A stretch of 64,000 bases of DNA. Origin: Drechmeria coniospora (taxonomy: Eukaryota > Ascomycota > Sordariomycetes > Hypocreales > Ophiocordycipitaceae). Below are positions 35,382 through 45,920 of this stretch, piece by piece. A model generated the notes under the pieces. It did not search any database, was not told the origin of the DNA, and worked only from the letters and a program-made list of their open reading frames with translations. Position 1 is the stretch's first letter. The number at the start of each line of letters is the position of its first letter. The translations under genes and the position numbers were made by a program. The stretch covers positions 11,342,520 through 11,406,519 of the forward strand of contig NC_054389.1 of NCBI RefSeq assembly GCF_001625195.1, in the 5' to 3' direction.

Positions 35382-36213
35382 CTACTGAGGGTCAATTCTT
35401 GCCCCTGCTCTTTGCAACATGTTCCTGGTTGCAGCGCTCATGGGACGGGGCGGGCGATGAAACTCGAGCCATTCATCTTTGGTCATGACGACGTGTTCCG
35501 GCGCTACTATGGCGCTGACCATCCATTCCGTGGTGCTGGCAAGAGCCGGCACAACAACAGGCCCAGGGCGTGTGACGATTTTTGCTTGGATAATATCCTC
35601 GCGTAAACCCATTAGCCATGGATGCACGGCTAATAGTAAGATTCAGAAAGGTTTCGTTCAAGCGAAATGCTAGAGACAGAGACGTACCGCAGACGTAGTC
35701 ATGTATACTGACAAAGTCTTTACCCGCAGAAGGGGTAACCTGTAGCTTTTGCCCTCTCGTCCTCAACGGCCTATCTTGACCGCAGCATCGGATGAGAAAC
35801 TCGGTATCCGAGTCATCCTCCCAGCTACCATCCTCGTTTTGCTCAGATGCGTATGGTCGGTCTTCATCATCAAGGTCTCCGTACGTAACAAACTCGGCCG
35901 TCTCATGATTCTCGTGCCACGCTACCCAGTCAGATTCCCACTGGTCCAGGTCGCGGATCGAAGCCTCGATAGACGAGACTTTGGGCTCAGTCAAAGGTAG
36001 CGATGCGATGTCATGCCAGGTACCATCTGGCTGGCAGAAGGGTTCCCGCTCGTCCAAGCCGCCTCGGCGGGACTTCATGACGGATATGGTGGCAGGAAAG
36101 TCGCCTGCGAGAGGCCAGTAGAGGCGGTGGGCCGTGTCGGTGACATATGCGGCCTCCCCATTGCTCTTCACCTCCTTGAATGAAAGGAACGGGCTTGATT
36201 GCTCAGCTGCCAT
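35382..36213 (-). CDS. Conserved hypothetical protein
   Basis: Two exons, 36213-35688 and 35629-35382, giving 257 aa. The 58 bp intron (GTACGT...ATTAG) joins SIHDYVC to AVHPWLMGLREDI. The start is the ATG at 36213 (MAAEQSSPFLSF); the open frame continues 15 codons upstream only to a TTG. The protein is acidic in the middle (YGDLDDEDRPYASEQNEDGSWEDD) and rich in Trp, with no signal peptide or membrane segment. I do not recognise a domain. It is convergent with the LysM/CFEM gene, 159 bp away. Confidence 0.72.
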
Positions 36214-37340
36214 GATTTTTGTTGCGTCGAGATGATATCGTTGTATGCCAGGAGCCAACGTCGGAGATGGCCAGGTGTCAGTTTAGGGTTGCATCGGCGG
36301 GCAAGGTCAAACTTTTGACCGACTATGCAAAAGTACTGTATAGTAAAGTATGGACATCGGACTTTGCTGCCAGCCTTATTATTGCAGTGGCCACGTGCTA
36401 TATAGCGAATCCCAAATTGAAGCTACTTGTATTATTCGTCCTTTGTGTCAAGAGTATATCCCTGCCGGCGTGTGGGACAAAGGCATGGAGTTGTATACTG
36501 TGAAGTACTCCTACTAGGGGGGTGCCTCAATTGGGGATCTAGAACCCTTGTGAAGATTTGCTCAAGGAAAAGATGCTGAACTATTAGGACAATATTGAAA
36601 CAGCAGACTTGGAATAGTTGAATATCTCACCTTCCTTATATCTCGAAGACCAATCGCCGACATAATTTACGGCAAGAGTTCCAGGATTTGTAACTGTTCC
36701 CATGGTTCTTACAGTAGATTCTCCACGCCACCTTTGTCATTTTCTAGTACGTATTTCTGCATAAGACTCATGGTAATTGTTGCAAGCGCTATGAAGTCCC
36801 TGGATTTCATATCGGAGAAATCAGGTGAATTAATTTCATATCGTACTCCATTCCATATCTTGTCCGCTATATCTTCCAACAGCTGAGGATATAATATAGC
36901 ACGCCTAGTGTACTGTCTAGGTACGTACATGGGTAGTGATATTTACTTGCAGAGTACGCAGTACTCCCTCCGTACATTCATATCATGTAGTAAGTAGCGT
37001 ACGGTTGTTCCTACAAGTACAAAGTACAGCTGCAGTGGTACGGAGTACTTGCTTGTAAGTACTCGGGCATGCTCCCCACTCCTGTCCAAGGACGCTGCGC
37101 CGCACCAGAGGCGAGTCGCCACAACTCGGCCACAGAAGTGGAGCGGGATTTTCTTACAAGAGGCGTTGGTACTTCTTGTTCCTCTCTGTGCACCCAGAAT
37201 AACTTCCTCACACCTCGACAGCCATCGTCATCGTTGCATCCCTGAAGCTGCTACGACGTATCCTGGTTTGAGTAGCTAATACCAATAATACATCTCTCCA
37301 TTCCAGGAACTGCACTGGAGACCCGACCCGCTTCCCTGTC
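36214..37340. other. Intergenic region
   Basis: Divergent upstream region of the two hypothetical genes at 35382-36213 (-) and 37341-38450 (+). GTAC motifs cluster at about 36900-37070. No gene is seen. Confidence 0.5.
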
Positions 37341-38450
37341 ATGGGCCGTGACGGCGAAGATTCCAATAGCAACGTATTTGTTTCCTTCAAGCAGCATCTT
37401 GACGACAAAATCACTTCTGGGTTCAACACCATCTTGGGCTTGACAACTGTGACCCCGCACCGGCCCGAAAGCAGCACGTCCCCGCCGTCTACCTCGCCTC
37501 ACACGATGGAACTCGAAGAGCGGCGACGGCACCAAGTCGGCTCCGACGTCTCCCGCCTCGTCACCTCTGCCGCCTACTCTCCAGTGACCCTTCGCCACCT
37601 CCCGCAGCCCATACCCAACGACATCCCCCACGAGCTTGACTCTGCCGTGTTCACCTTTGAGGATGCCTTCGAAGACCTACTAGTCGCATCGCAAGGCCTG
37701 CCGTTGCCGGACATCCGTACTCGACATGAGCAGCGAACGCTCCTCCGAAAGATGTTCCCCTCGGGCGAGCCCGCCTGGTTTTGGATTCGCAGGTTAGAAT
37801 CCCAGGGACTCATCGCAGGTCCGATAAACGGCAACTACCCCGGGGACCGTCGCCCCGACTGGGAGAGCTTCCACCGAGAACTTGATAGGAGGGCTGGATA
37901 TGTTTGGCGCCATGCCATGGGCGAAAACGAGAATGAGCCGCATGGTGTCTGGGATTTCTTCCGCGAGCTGGACAGACCGTTGAAACGGCTAGAGCAAACC
38001 TTCTCGGGCAGCACATCGTCTCGGGAGGGCGTCGACGCCAAAGCTGAAGTGCGTCAGCAAAGGGAGACGGAGACGTTCGATGACCTTTTCGAATCCGTCT
38101 CGTCTACACTGTCACGCGACCAAAAGTCCTGGGATGCATTCGTTAAGCAAATCCTGAACCAAAACGCTGGTCACGGAGAGCGCCCTGCTTTGAATGGGCA
38201 AGACGACACCAAGCAGGTCGAAACTCGCAGCGAACACGTCGACGAATACGGCTACCTGCACAGCACCGTGACCCGCAAGACGCTGGACAAGGATGACGTC
38301 GAAATTGGACGTCAGACCTTTGTCACCGTGCGTCCGGCCGAGAGCTCGGCTGACAAGAAGCCAGACAGCCACAAGCAGGAAGAGCTAGATAATGCGCAGG
38401 GCCATGGAGGCGACGATGCGAACAAAAAGTCTGGTTGGTTCTGGACCTAA
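37341..38450 (+). CDS. Conserved hypothetical protein, 369 aa
   Basis: Single exon with an ATG start (MGRDGEDSNSNVFVSF). The middle has a helical, aromatic-rich block (EPAWFWIRRLESQG, WESFHRELDRRAGYVW, HGVWDFFRELDRPLKRLEQ). Near the C-terminus is EYGYLHSTVTRKTLDKDD followed by EIGRQTFVTVRP, the kind of short beta motif that is conserved across fungal homologues. The end is Lys/Gly-rich (KKSGWFWT). No signal peptide or transmembrane segment is seen. Function unknown to me. It is convergent with NOP4, 224 bp apart. Confidence 0.75.
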   Translation: MGRDGEDSNSNVFVSFKQHLDDKITSGFNTILGLTTVTPHRPESSTSPPSTSPHTMELEERRRHQVGSDVSRLVTSAAYSPVTLRHLPQPIPNDIPHELDSAVFTFEDAFEDLLVASQGLPLPDIRTRHEQRTLLRKMFPSGEPAWFWIRRLESQGLIAGPINGNYPGDRRPDWESFHRELDRRAGYVWRHAMGENENEPHGVWDFFRELDRPLKRLEQTFSGSTSSREGVDAKAEVRQQRETETFDDLFESVSSTLSRDQKSWDAFVKQILNQNAGHGERPALNGQDDTKQVETRSEHVDEYGYLHSTVTRKTLDKDDVEIGRQTFVTVRPAESSADKKPDSHKQEELDNAQGHGGDDANKKSGWFWT

Positions 38451-38674
38451 GCTTGCATCCTTCACGGAGAGGCTTGGACCCTACTGGTCCTTGGCGGTCT
38501 ATCACTGTGCTCGATACACGTCCACTGACCGTCAGAATGTTGGCTGGCTTGCATTGACCCAATCGCGACAGAACACGCCTCTCGATCAGTGCTACAACTC
38601 GGCTTACGTCGTCGTTTTGGCGGAGTGCTTTTGCTTGATTTGACGGCAGTAATCTCACATAGTAGTACCTCTCC

Positions 38675-40840
38675 CTAGCTTTTACCCCTCGAGCTCGCCT
38701 TCTTCTTCCGCATAAGTCTCTTTCGCCCAATGAGCTTCTGCTTCATCTCTTCCTTCTTATCGGCGCCCTTTGCAACGGTGACTTGACGCGCTTCGCCCTT
38801 GTTGCTTCGTCCTGCCTTTTTGCCCTTTGGTCGCTTTTCCGGCACCGAGTCTTTTGATTCGTCAACACGGCCGGCCGCGGTTGCGACCGCATCCTCCTTG
38901 GCCTTGGCTCCCTGCGCCGACTTCTCTTCGGCGGCGCGTCTCCTCTGCACCACCTGTGCGTTCTCGATGGCAAACTCGACAATCAGTCGCTGCTTCTGGC
39001 CATTGTGGTCCTCCACCTGATGGCCGTTGAGGTATCGCAAGCCCATCAAGGACCAGTGGTGCGACGTGTACTCGATGAATCCGTAGCCTCGGCTTTTCCC
39101 CGCCCCCGTGCTCTCCGACACCTTGGAGCCCTGGTTGGTCTCAAAGACAACCTTGGCTTGCCGGACGATGCCCTTTCCTTTCGACTTTCGCTGGCGTTCC
39201 CTCTCCTTGACATCCTTGTCGTCCCTGGCATTTTCCTCCTTGGAGAGGGGCTCACGTCGGCCCTCCCGGACATCCTGGGCGAAGCCGACGATGGCCTTTC
39301 TCGCAAGCTCCTTGAGCTCCTTGGACCCAACATTGCGGGGAATGTTGCGGACCGCAAGCCGGGTCAGACTGACATGCAAGCTCGGGTTGCTTTGGATCAA
39401 TTTCTTTCGCTGCGCGGCGCTGGTTTGCCTCATCTGAATTTCGGACGGGGAGAGCAGTTGGGCCAGCGGCGAGCCACGGGGGATGGCGCCCTCGGGGAGG
39501 AGGTACAGTCGTCTCTTGTCCTTTTCCCTCCGCTTCGCCAACGAGCTGTCGGCCAGGGTGCTGGCCTCCTCTCTGTTGACGGCCTGGGCCACTTGGAGAA
39601 GCCGACCGTCGAGCGTGTATTTCCCGCTCGGGTCGACATTCTCGTCCAGAAGAAGCGAGGTTTTGGCACCAGGGATCGATGGTTTCGGCCGCGGCGCTTC
39701 CTTGAGACAAGATTTGGCATCGTCGAGGTTGAAAAAGCAAACGAAGCCCGTGCCGGCTGGCTTGGCGGTAAGCTTATCCATGACGACTCGGGCATAGCGG
39801 ACCTTGCCAAAATTGTCAAAGAATCCTTTGAGTTGCTCGTCTGTTGTCGTAAAGGGCAGGTTTCGTACGAAGATGGTGGAAGAGTTGTCCGTGGACTGTT
39901 GACGTCGTGAAGGCGGGGTTTGGCCAGGGCCAGTGTCCAACCGCTCATCATCTTCCTCATCCTCGTCGTCGTCCTCGTCGTCGTCCTCATCTTCCATGTG
40001 CTGCATATGATTCTTCATGAAATTCTCGAGGTCGGCATTCAGCCCTTCCTCGACCGACGTCTTGGACGCATCCTCGTCGGATCCATCGGTCCCGTCGGCG
40101 GGCTTCGTCGGTGCTTCGTCGCTCTGCGCCTCGTCGCCCTCCTTCGCCTGCTGCTGATGCCACGTCTCCCTGTCGACGGCCCAATCGACAGCCAGCGTTC
40201 GACCATCGATTTGCTTCCCGTTGATGGCTTCCAACGCTCGCTCCGCATTTTTCTTGCCGCGAATGGTGACGAAGCCGAAGCCCTTCAGCTTTCCCTTGGA
40301 CTGAGGCAAATCGGCAAATTTGATCTTTCCAAAGCTTCGGAAGAGGTGGGACAGCTGCTCGGAAGTCTTGATGCTCCAGGGCAGGTTTCGAATGATGAGC
40401 TTGGGTGCCTTCTCGAACTGGACCTTGCCAGGCTTCGGCGGCGCATCTGACGGCCCATCGGTTGCATTTCGCTGTCTGGGTTCCGCGACCTCGACGCGAA
40501 TCCGTTTGCCGGCCCACTCGGCCTTGTCTAGGGTTTTTTTGGCCTCGGATGCGTCGTCGGCGTCGGCAAAGGTGACGAATCCGTACCCCTTCGACTCTTG
40601 GGTGTCGTGATCCATGACGACAACAGCATGCTTGACGGCAAAATGCTGCGAGAAAAATTCGGCCAGAGACTCGTTCGTTACCTTGGGCGGCAGCGAGCGA
40701 ACGAAGAGAGACTTTTTGTCGTCGACTCGAGCTCGCTTCGTCGACGGAGCTGGGGCGACGTCTTGAGACTCCATTGCAGCGGCAACAGCCTCTTCCACTT
40801 CGGAGCGCTGTCGCTTGCGGTCATTCTGAGGGGCGCCCAT
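38675..40840 (-). CDS. NOP4: Nop4/RBM28-like nucleolar RNA-binding protein (four RRMs)
   Basis: Nucleolar protein needed for 60S subunit assembly and 27S pre-rRNA processing in yeast. 721 aa, single exon. The frame runs upstream to a TTG at 41023, but the first ATG is at 40840 (MGAPQNDRKRQRS). RRM1 about 42-120 (SLFVRSLP, KGYGFVTF), RRM2 about 147-226 (LIIRNLPW, KGFGFVTI), an acidic Asp/Glu tract, RRM3 about 325-430 (TIFVRNLPF, GTGFVCFF) and RRM4 about 515-640 (LAVRNIPRNV, RGYGFIEY). The C-terminus is basic (KKKASSRGKS) and should be a nucleolar targeting region. The four-RRM order with an acidic spacer before RRM3 matches the Nop4 family. Its start is about 400 bp from the left edge of the large degraded element. 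Confidence 0.93.
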   Translation of the reverse strand: MGAPQNDRKRQRSEVEEAVAAAMESQDVAPAPSTKRARVDDKKSLFVRSLPPKVTNESLAEFFSQHFAVKHAVVVMDHDTQESKGYGFVTFADADDASEAKKTLDKAEWAGKRIRVEVAEPRQRNATDGPSDAPPKPGKVQFEKAPKLIIRNLPWSIKTSEQLSHLFRSFGKIKFADLPQSKGKLKGFGFVTIRGKKNAERALEAINGKQIDGRTLAVDWAVDRETWHQQQAKEGDEAQSDEAPTKPADGTDGSDEDASKTSVEEGLNADLENFMKNHMQHMEDEDDDEDDDEDEEDDERLDTGPGQTPPSRRQQSTDNSSTIFVRNLPFTTTDEQLKGFFDNFGKVRYARVVMDKLTAKPAGTGFVCFFNLDDAKSCLKEAPRPKPSIPGAKTSLLLDENVDPSGKYTLDGRLLQVAQAVNREEASTLADSSLAKRREKDKRRLYLLPEGAIPRGSPLAQLLSPSEIQMRQTSAAQRKKLIQSNPSLHVSLTRLAVRNIPRNVGSKELKELARKAIVGFAQDVREGRREPLSKEENARDDKDVKERERQRKSKGKGIVRQAKVVFETNQGSKVSESTGAGKSRGYGFIEYTSHHWSLMGLRYLNGHQVEDHNGQKQRLIVEFAIENAQVVQRRRAAEEKSAQGAKAKEDAVATAAGRVDESKDSVPEKRPKGKKAGRSNKGEARQVTVAKGADKKEEMKQKLIGRKRLMRKKKASSRGKS

Positions 40841-41136
40841 GGCCGCTGTTTCCAGAGAGCCGAGGCGGATCGCGCGGTCACGGCTGCGGGATGATGCCAA
40901 TTTCGAGTAGGCACTGGCACTGACTGGGCAAAGATTTCGCGAGGACCACGACGAAGCCGTTGACGTCGACGAGTATTTTTTTTTCCCCCACGGACAAGAA
41001 AAGTGGTACTGAAATAAGATCAAGTTGAAGTATCTGTACCTCGGGTGCAGCGTAAGTACGTGCTACTCGCACGTATATGTACATGCACGCCCGCTCCGGT
41101 GGGTAGCACCATGTCGAGGGGCACACACGCAGGCGC

Positions 41137-41220
41137 TACAGCCACTGGACAAAAGTGACGATTCGGTTTAGGTGGCGCCACTCCTACAAGTTGAATCGAC
41201 AATTTTGCCACCCTAATGTA
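41137..41220. mobile_element. 84 bp mariner-type MITE, copy 2
   Basis: It begins TACAGCCACTGGACAAAAG and ends TTTTGCCACCCTAATGTA, with the same internal core as copy 1 (GCGCCACTCCTACAA). Termini are inverted repeats of about 28 bp (TGG.CAAAA.TG.CGATTC on both strands). It is the same length as the copy at 14790-14873, with about a dozen differences. The end lies 18 bp before the target duplication of the large element. Confidence 0.75.
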
Positions 41221-41238
41221 CCACTTTCGACGTACTGT

Positions 41239-41246
41239 ACTTGTTC
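41239..41246. repeat. Target-site duplication, left copy (ACTTGTTC)
   Basis: The 8 bp ACTTGTTC directly precedes GAGTATGCATCTC, the left end of the inverted-repeat element. The same 8 bp follows its right end at 55044-55051. Confidence 0.65.
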
Positions 41247-41599
41247 GAGTATGCATCTCAGACGACCAAAGTTCGCGTACCTCAGTCGACCACACTAACG
41301 CTACAATAAAAAAAAACGGGTTACGGTATATAACCTTTTGCGTAAATACTTTTGGAAAATTAAAAGATACTTCCTAGGAACTGCGGCTCGAACTCCAACT
41401 TACATCCAAAAAATAGACTGTATACCTAGAAATTATAGTGCTTAGGAAAATACAGGGCATCCATTGCGCTAGGAACTAACTGCTAATTACAGTACGTCTA
41501 CTGCGCTATGAATAACTTTAAGTTATAGTGCGTCTATTGCACTGTAAATAACTTTAAGTTACAGTACGTCTACTATATTGCGAATCAGTTATCGCTTAG

Positions 41600-41990
41600 A
41601 ATCAGTTCCAAACTACTTCCTGTACGTTTTGGTAGAATTAATTCCGAACTACTTCGCTATACCTTATTGGAATTAATTCCGAACTACTTCGCCGTACCTT
41701 ATTGGAATCGGTTCTAAACTACTTCGCTATACCTTATTGGAATCGGTTCCAAACCACTTTACCGTACCTTATTGGAATTAATTCCAACCACTTCGTATGC
41801 GTCTTAGTGGAATTAATTCCGACTACTTTACCGTACCTTATTGGAATCGGTTCCGAACTACTTCGCCGTACCTTATTAGGATTAATTTCGAACTACTTTG
41901 CCTTATCTTATTAGAATTAGTTCCAAACTACTTCGCTATACCTTATTGGAATTAATTCCAACCCACTTTACAGTATCTTATTAAAGTAAG
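41600..41990. repeat. Tandem array, about 35 bp unit, left arm
   Basis: About ten diverged copies of a unit resembling CGCCGTACCTTATTGGAA followed by TTCCGAACTACTT. The matching open frames (repeats of PYLIGI and NYFAVPYW) are artefacts of the repeat. Confidence 0.85.
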
Positions 41991-43689
41991 AGATAGATCT
42001 AGTTCTATACCGCATTATTATAGATTCTAGTAGTTATATACTCTTATATTGCGAATAAATTATATAGGTATAGTACTTATCTCTATACTTTCTTTAAGAA
42101 ATACCGCAAAAGGATTATAAGCTATTGCGCTAAGAGCTGTTTATGGATTGCTATAGTAAAGTTACTTACGTAAACATATCGTACGAATATATTGCTATTC
42201 TATTCTAAAACAATTCGTATTGCGTTTTAATATCGTTACGTTTGTATTTCTATATACTTTTACAATTATCGTACTGTTATTTTATTGCTAGTTTTACATT
42301 AAATTTGCAATCAATCCGTCCATTATATCGTACAAAAAGCATTAAGGATATCTTCGGTACCTTAACAAGGGCCGCCGCCTACCAGACGAAATAATACTAC
42401 TACTAAAGTTAAACAATCGAGGGGAGGTAATTTTGGTACCGGGAGAAGTTTTTTGTTACTACTAAAGCGATATTGGGATTTGCATTATAGTAAGAACTTT
42501 ATTGGAATTAATTCGTATTGGATTTAAACTAATAACTACTTAATTCTAGAATACTCAGTTTAGCAGTATATCGGTATTAAAAAACTACTATAAACGTATG
42601 CATAAAGTCGATACGGAAGAGCAACAGCCCGGGTTAAATACCTACGAGTTTAATACAATCGTTAATAGTAAAATTATTCCTTGCTCTATATTTTAATACT
42701 AGTTACTAATTAATTTAGGATAGTACGCCAATTTATCTACTAGTAATATACTGCAGTAGACACCGAGAAAGCCTACCAGAACGACAATACTAGTAACAGA
42801 CAAGCGCCCCCCGATTCTCTAGTATAACAGTTTACAATAATACTAAAGTACTCCTTTATTAGGAAATAAAACACTAGGACGCAAAGCTGTACGGGCAAAT
42901 ACATAGTAAGCGCTATAACTTCGCAATATTCGTAGCGGCCCGGCTATAGTAAACTAAGTTATTGCAAACATAGAGTTACTTACAGTACGTATTGGAATTA
43001 ATTCGAATATATATCTAAGTAATACTAATTGCCTTACTAGGAACTACCTATAAGTACGGCTATACGGGATAAGGTACGTAGATATTCTAAATATATCTCG
43101 AATTAGTTCCAGACTCGTTTACTAATTATATATAGACGGCCATAAGGCCGTTGTTTAAACTAATTCGTTAAATACTAGCATTATCTCCTATTACGCTAGT
43201 ATCGTCCTCGCCCTACCCCCCCCCTAGAACTCCTCCGCAACCGGTAGTAGATCCGCAATAGGTAGTAGATTTACTATTTCCTTCGTTAAGCTTAGTGCAC
43301 GAAAATCTTAAGCCCAAAGACAATATAGATATAGATTAGGTAAGATATTATATTGTATTCTAAGCAAGGTTGGAATTAATTTTGGTTTATTACTAACGAA
43401 CTTACAGGATAATAGTATTAAAATTAGTAACGAAAGTCTTAAGCCCGAAGCCGAAATGGATATAGATAAGGTATAATATTATATTGTATTCTAAGCAAGG
43501 TTAGAATTAATTCTAGTTTATTGCTAACGAACTTATAGGATAATAGTAATAAAATTAGTAACGAAAGTCTCGAGCCCAAAGCCGATATAGATATAAATAA
43601 TATATAATATTATATCGTATTCTAAGCAAGGTTGGAATTAATTCTAGTTTATTACTAACAAACTTACAGGATAATAGTAATAAAATTAG

Positions 43690-44200
43690 TAATAATAACG
43701 CTACCGATAAGATATAAAGCAAGATAGAAGAGTCCAGTAAGTCAAGTAACAATACGTCTAAGGATAAGGCTAGGCAGATTACAGAGAAGAAGGCCAGAAA
43801 GTAAGTACAGAAGGAGAAAAGAACCTAAAGAAAGGCAATAAAAAAGGCTAAAAAGAAAGTACAAAATAAGGCAAAAGTATTAAAAAAAGCAGTAAGGAGG
43901 GCTAGGAAGGTAAAGAAAAGGGCTACTACCTTATAGGTAGGTAACGTATAGAACCTAGAACTAGTTTGAAACTAATTTAAGCCAGTAAGCTAATAAACTC
44001 TTAGCAGGAAGATAATTACAATCGTTAATCCGCCTCTAATATTTATACTGCAACAACTAATTTAGATATAAGCTTGTCTAGGAGTTCCTCCTTTAGTGCA
44101 ACGAAGATACATTAGCCAACTGTACGCCCTAAAGGAAAGGTATATTTTAAATCTAAATAAATCCAAAGTTATTCCGTATATATAACTAACGGATTAATAG
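43690..44200 (+). pseudogene. Decayed coding remnant with a Lys-rich block
   Basis: Read on the + strand from about 43770, the translation is a Lys/Arg/Ala-rich block (KARQITEKKARK, then RKAIKKAKKK, KVLKKAVRRARKVKK) broken by TAA/TAG codons at places where CAA/CAG codons would fit. Further on, a frame reads RRYISQLYALKERYILNLNK. This looks like a protein-coding region killed by C-to-T changes. A basic block of this kind occurs in some fungal transposases, but that identification is only a guess. An inverted second copy lies in the right arm at about 51850-52160. Confidence 0.4.
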
Positions 44201-44949
44201 GGCAAAAGTTCTTAGATAAGACCTAGTACTATAGTACTAAAGTAGATCCTAACGCATTATAAATTAGTTTAGTTCTACCTTTACTATATTTAATCGAACT
44301 TTAATTACTAATAATATATAGGAGACGGATAAGTCCTACTATAATAGGCTTTTTTCTAGCCTACTGTTTAAGTTTATCCCAAAGCTAGAGGCTCCTCTAA
44401 ATAAGGCGGGCAATAGATATAATACAAAGGAAATATACAAAATATTATCGATACCGGACGATATAGATTTCCGCGCTAGTAAATATAAATACACGTATTA
44501 CAAAGCAGTAAGCGGACGTAAGTAATTTGGAATTAATTCTATACGTCTTTCGAGTTAGTACTAATATATTTATAGGCTACTGTCTATTGCAACAATATAC
44601 TTATAACTATTATATTTAGTCGAACTTCTACTTAACGTTAGAACGGGACCGCCGTAACGGTTAAGGATAGAGGACAAAGACTAAGGGGTTTTATTATATA
44701 AGTATTATAATATAGTAGTCCAAACAGATATAGTATTTCAATCGGACGTAATATTTCAACCGGAATTAATAATCTTACGAAACAATAATATATTTATAGT
44801 AAAAGTTTTTAAGATTTCGAAGTAATATCTCCTTTTAAGTTACCCCTAGATACCTTATACTCTCTCTTTCATTAGCCGTACTGTAATTCTAGCTTTAAAC
44901 GAACTAACGACAAGACCGTTACCAAGATATAGTATTACTGTAACAGCTA

Positions 44950-45920
44950 TACTATAACCCATATTATATACTACGAATTAATTCTAAGTTACAGTACGTA
45001 TACCGTACTGCGTATTAATATTAGCGAATTTCCGAAATATAGTATATTGCATTACGAATGGATTCCAAACTATAGTATACATACCGTACTGTAGTATATT
45101 CCAAATTACAGTACATTATATTGCAAATTAATTCCAAGTTATAGCGCGCACTATACTACAGTATAATAGTAGAATGCATTCCGAATTAATTCCAAACTGC
45201 AGTATACACCATACTATAGTATAATTTTGGAATGTATTCCGAATTAATTCTAAGTTACAGCGCATACGCCGTACTACAGTATATTTCCAAATTACAATGC
45301 ATTATACTACAAATTAATTCTAAGTTATAGCGTACATACCGCACTATAGTATATTTCCAAATTATAGCGTATTGCTTTACGAATTAATTCTAAGTTACAG
45401 TATATATACCGTACTACAGTATATTTCCAAATTACAGCGCATTGCACTACAAATTAATTCTAAGTTACAGCGCGCATACCGTACTACAGTATATTTCCAA
45501 ATTACAGCGCATTGTACTACGAATTAATTCTAAGTTACAGTACGTACGCCTTACTATAGTATATTTCCAAATTACAGTACATTGCATTACAAATTAATTC
45601 CAAGTTACAGTACGCATACCGTACTACAGTATATTTCCAAATTATAGCGTATTGCTTTCGAATTAATTCTAAGTTATAGCATATATACCGTACTATAGTA
45701 TATTTCCAAATTATAGCGCATTGTACTACGAATTAATTCCAAGTTACAGCGCATACACTGCACTACAGTATATTTCCAAATTACAGCGTATTGCATTACG
45801 AATTAATTCTAAGTTATAGCGCGTATATAGTACTACAAATTAATTCCATACTATATTTCGAATTAGTTCCAAACTACAGTACGTATAGCGTAATGTATAT
45901 TATTCCAAATTACAGTTAGT
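44950..45920. repeat. Satellite in the element's centre, about 69 bp unit
   Basis: About 13-14 copies of a unit containing GAATTAATTCTAAGTTACAG, a CGCATACCGTACTACAGTA segment and ATATTTCCAAATTACAGCGC, with scattered transitions between copies. Confidence 0.85.

Larger units (their letters stand above)
41247..44780 (+). repeat. Left inverted arm (about 3.5 kb)
   Basis: Reverse-complement partner of 50740-55043. Checked landmarks: 42340-42440 pairs with 53105-53220, 43000-43080 with 52490-52580, 43690-43760 with 52090-52160, 44330-44400 with 51110-51220, and 44690-44770 with 50750-50830. The inner limit is approximate. Confidence 0.8.

Noticed and set aside
40841..41023. Upstream extension of NOP4 to a TTG.
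   Set aside because: There is no ATG in this part and the translation does not resemble Nop4; the first ATG at 40840 fits the family start.
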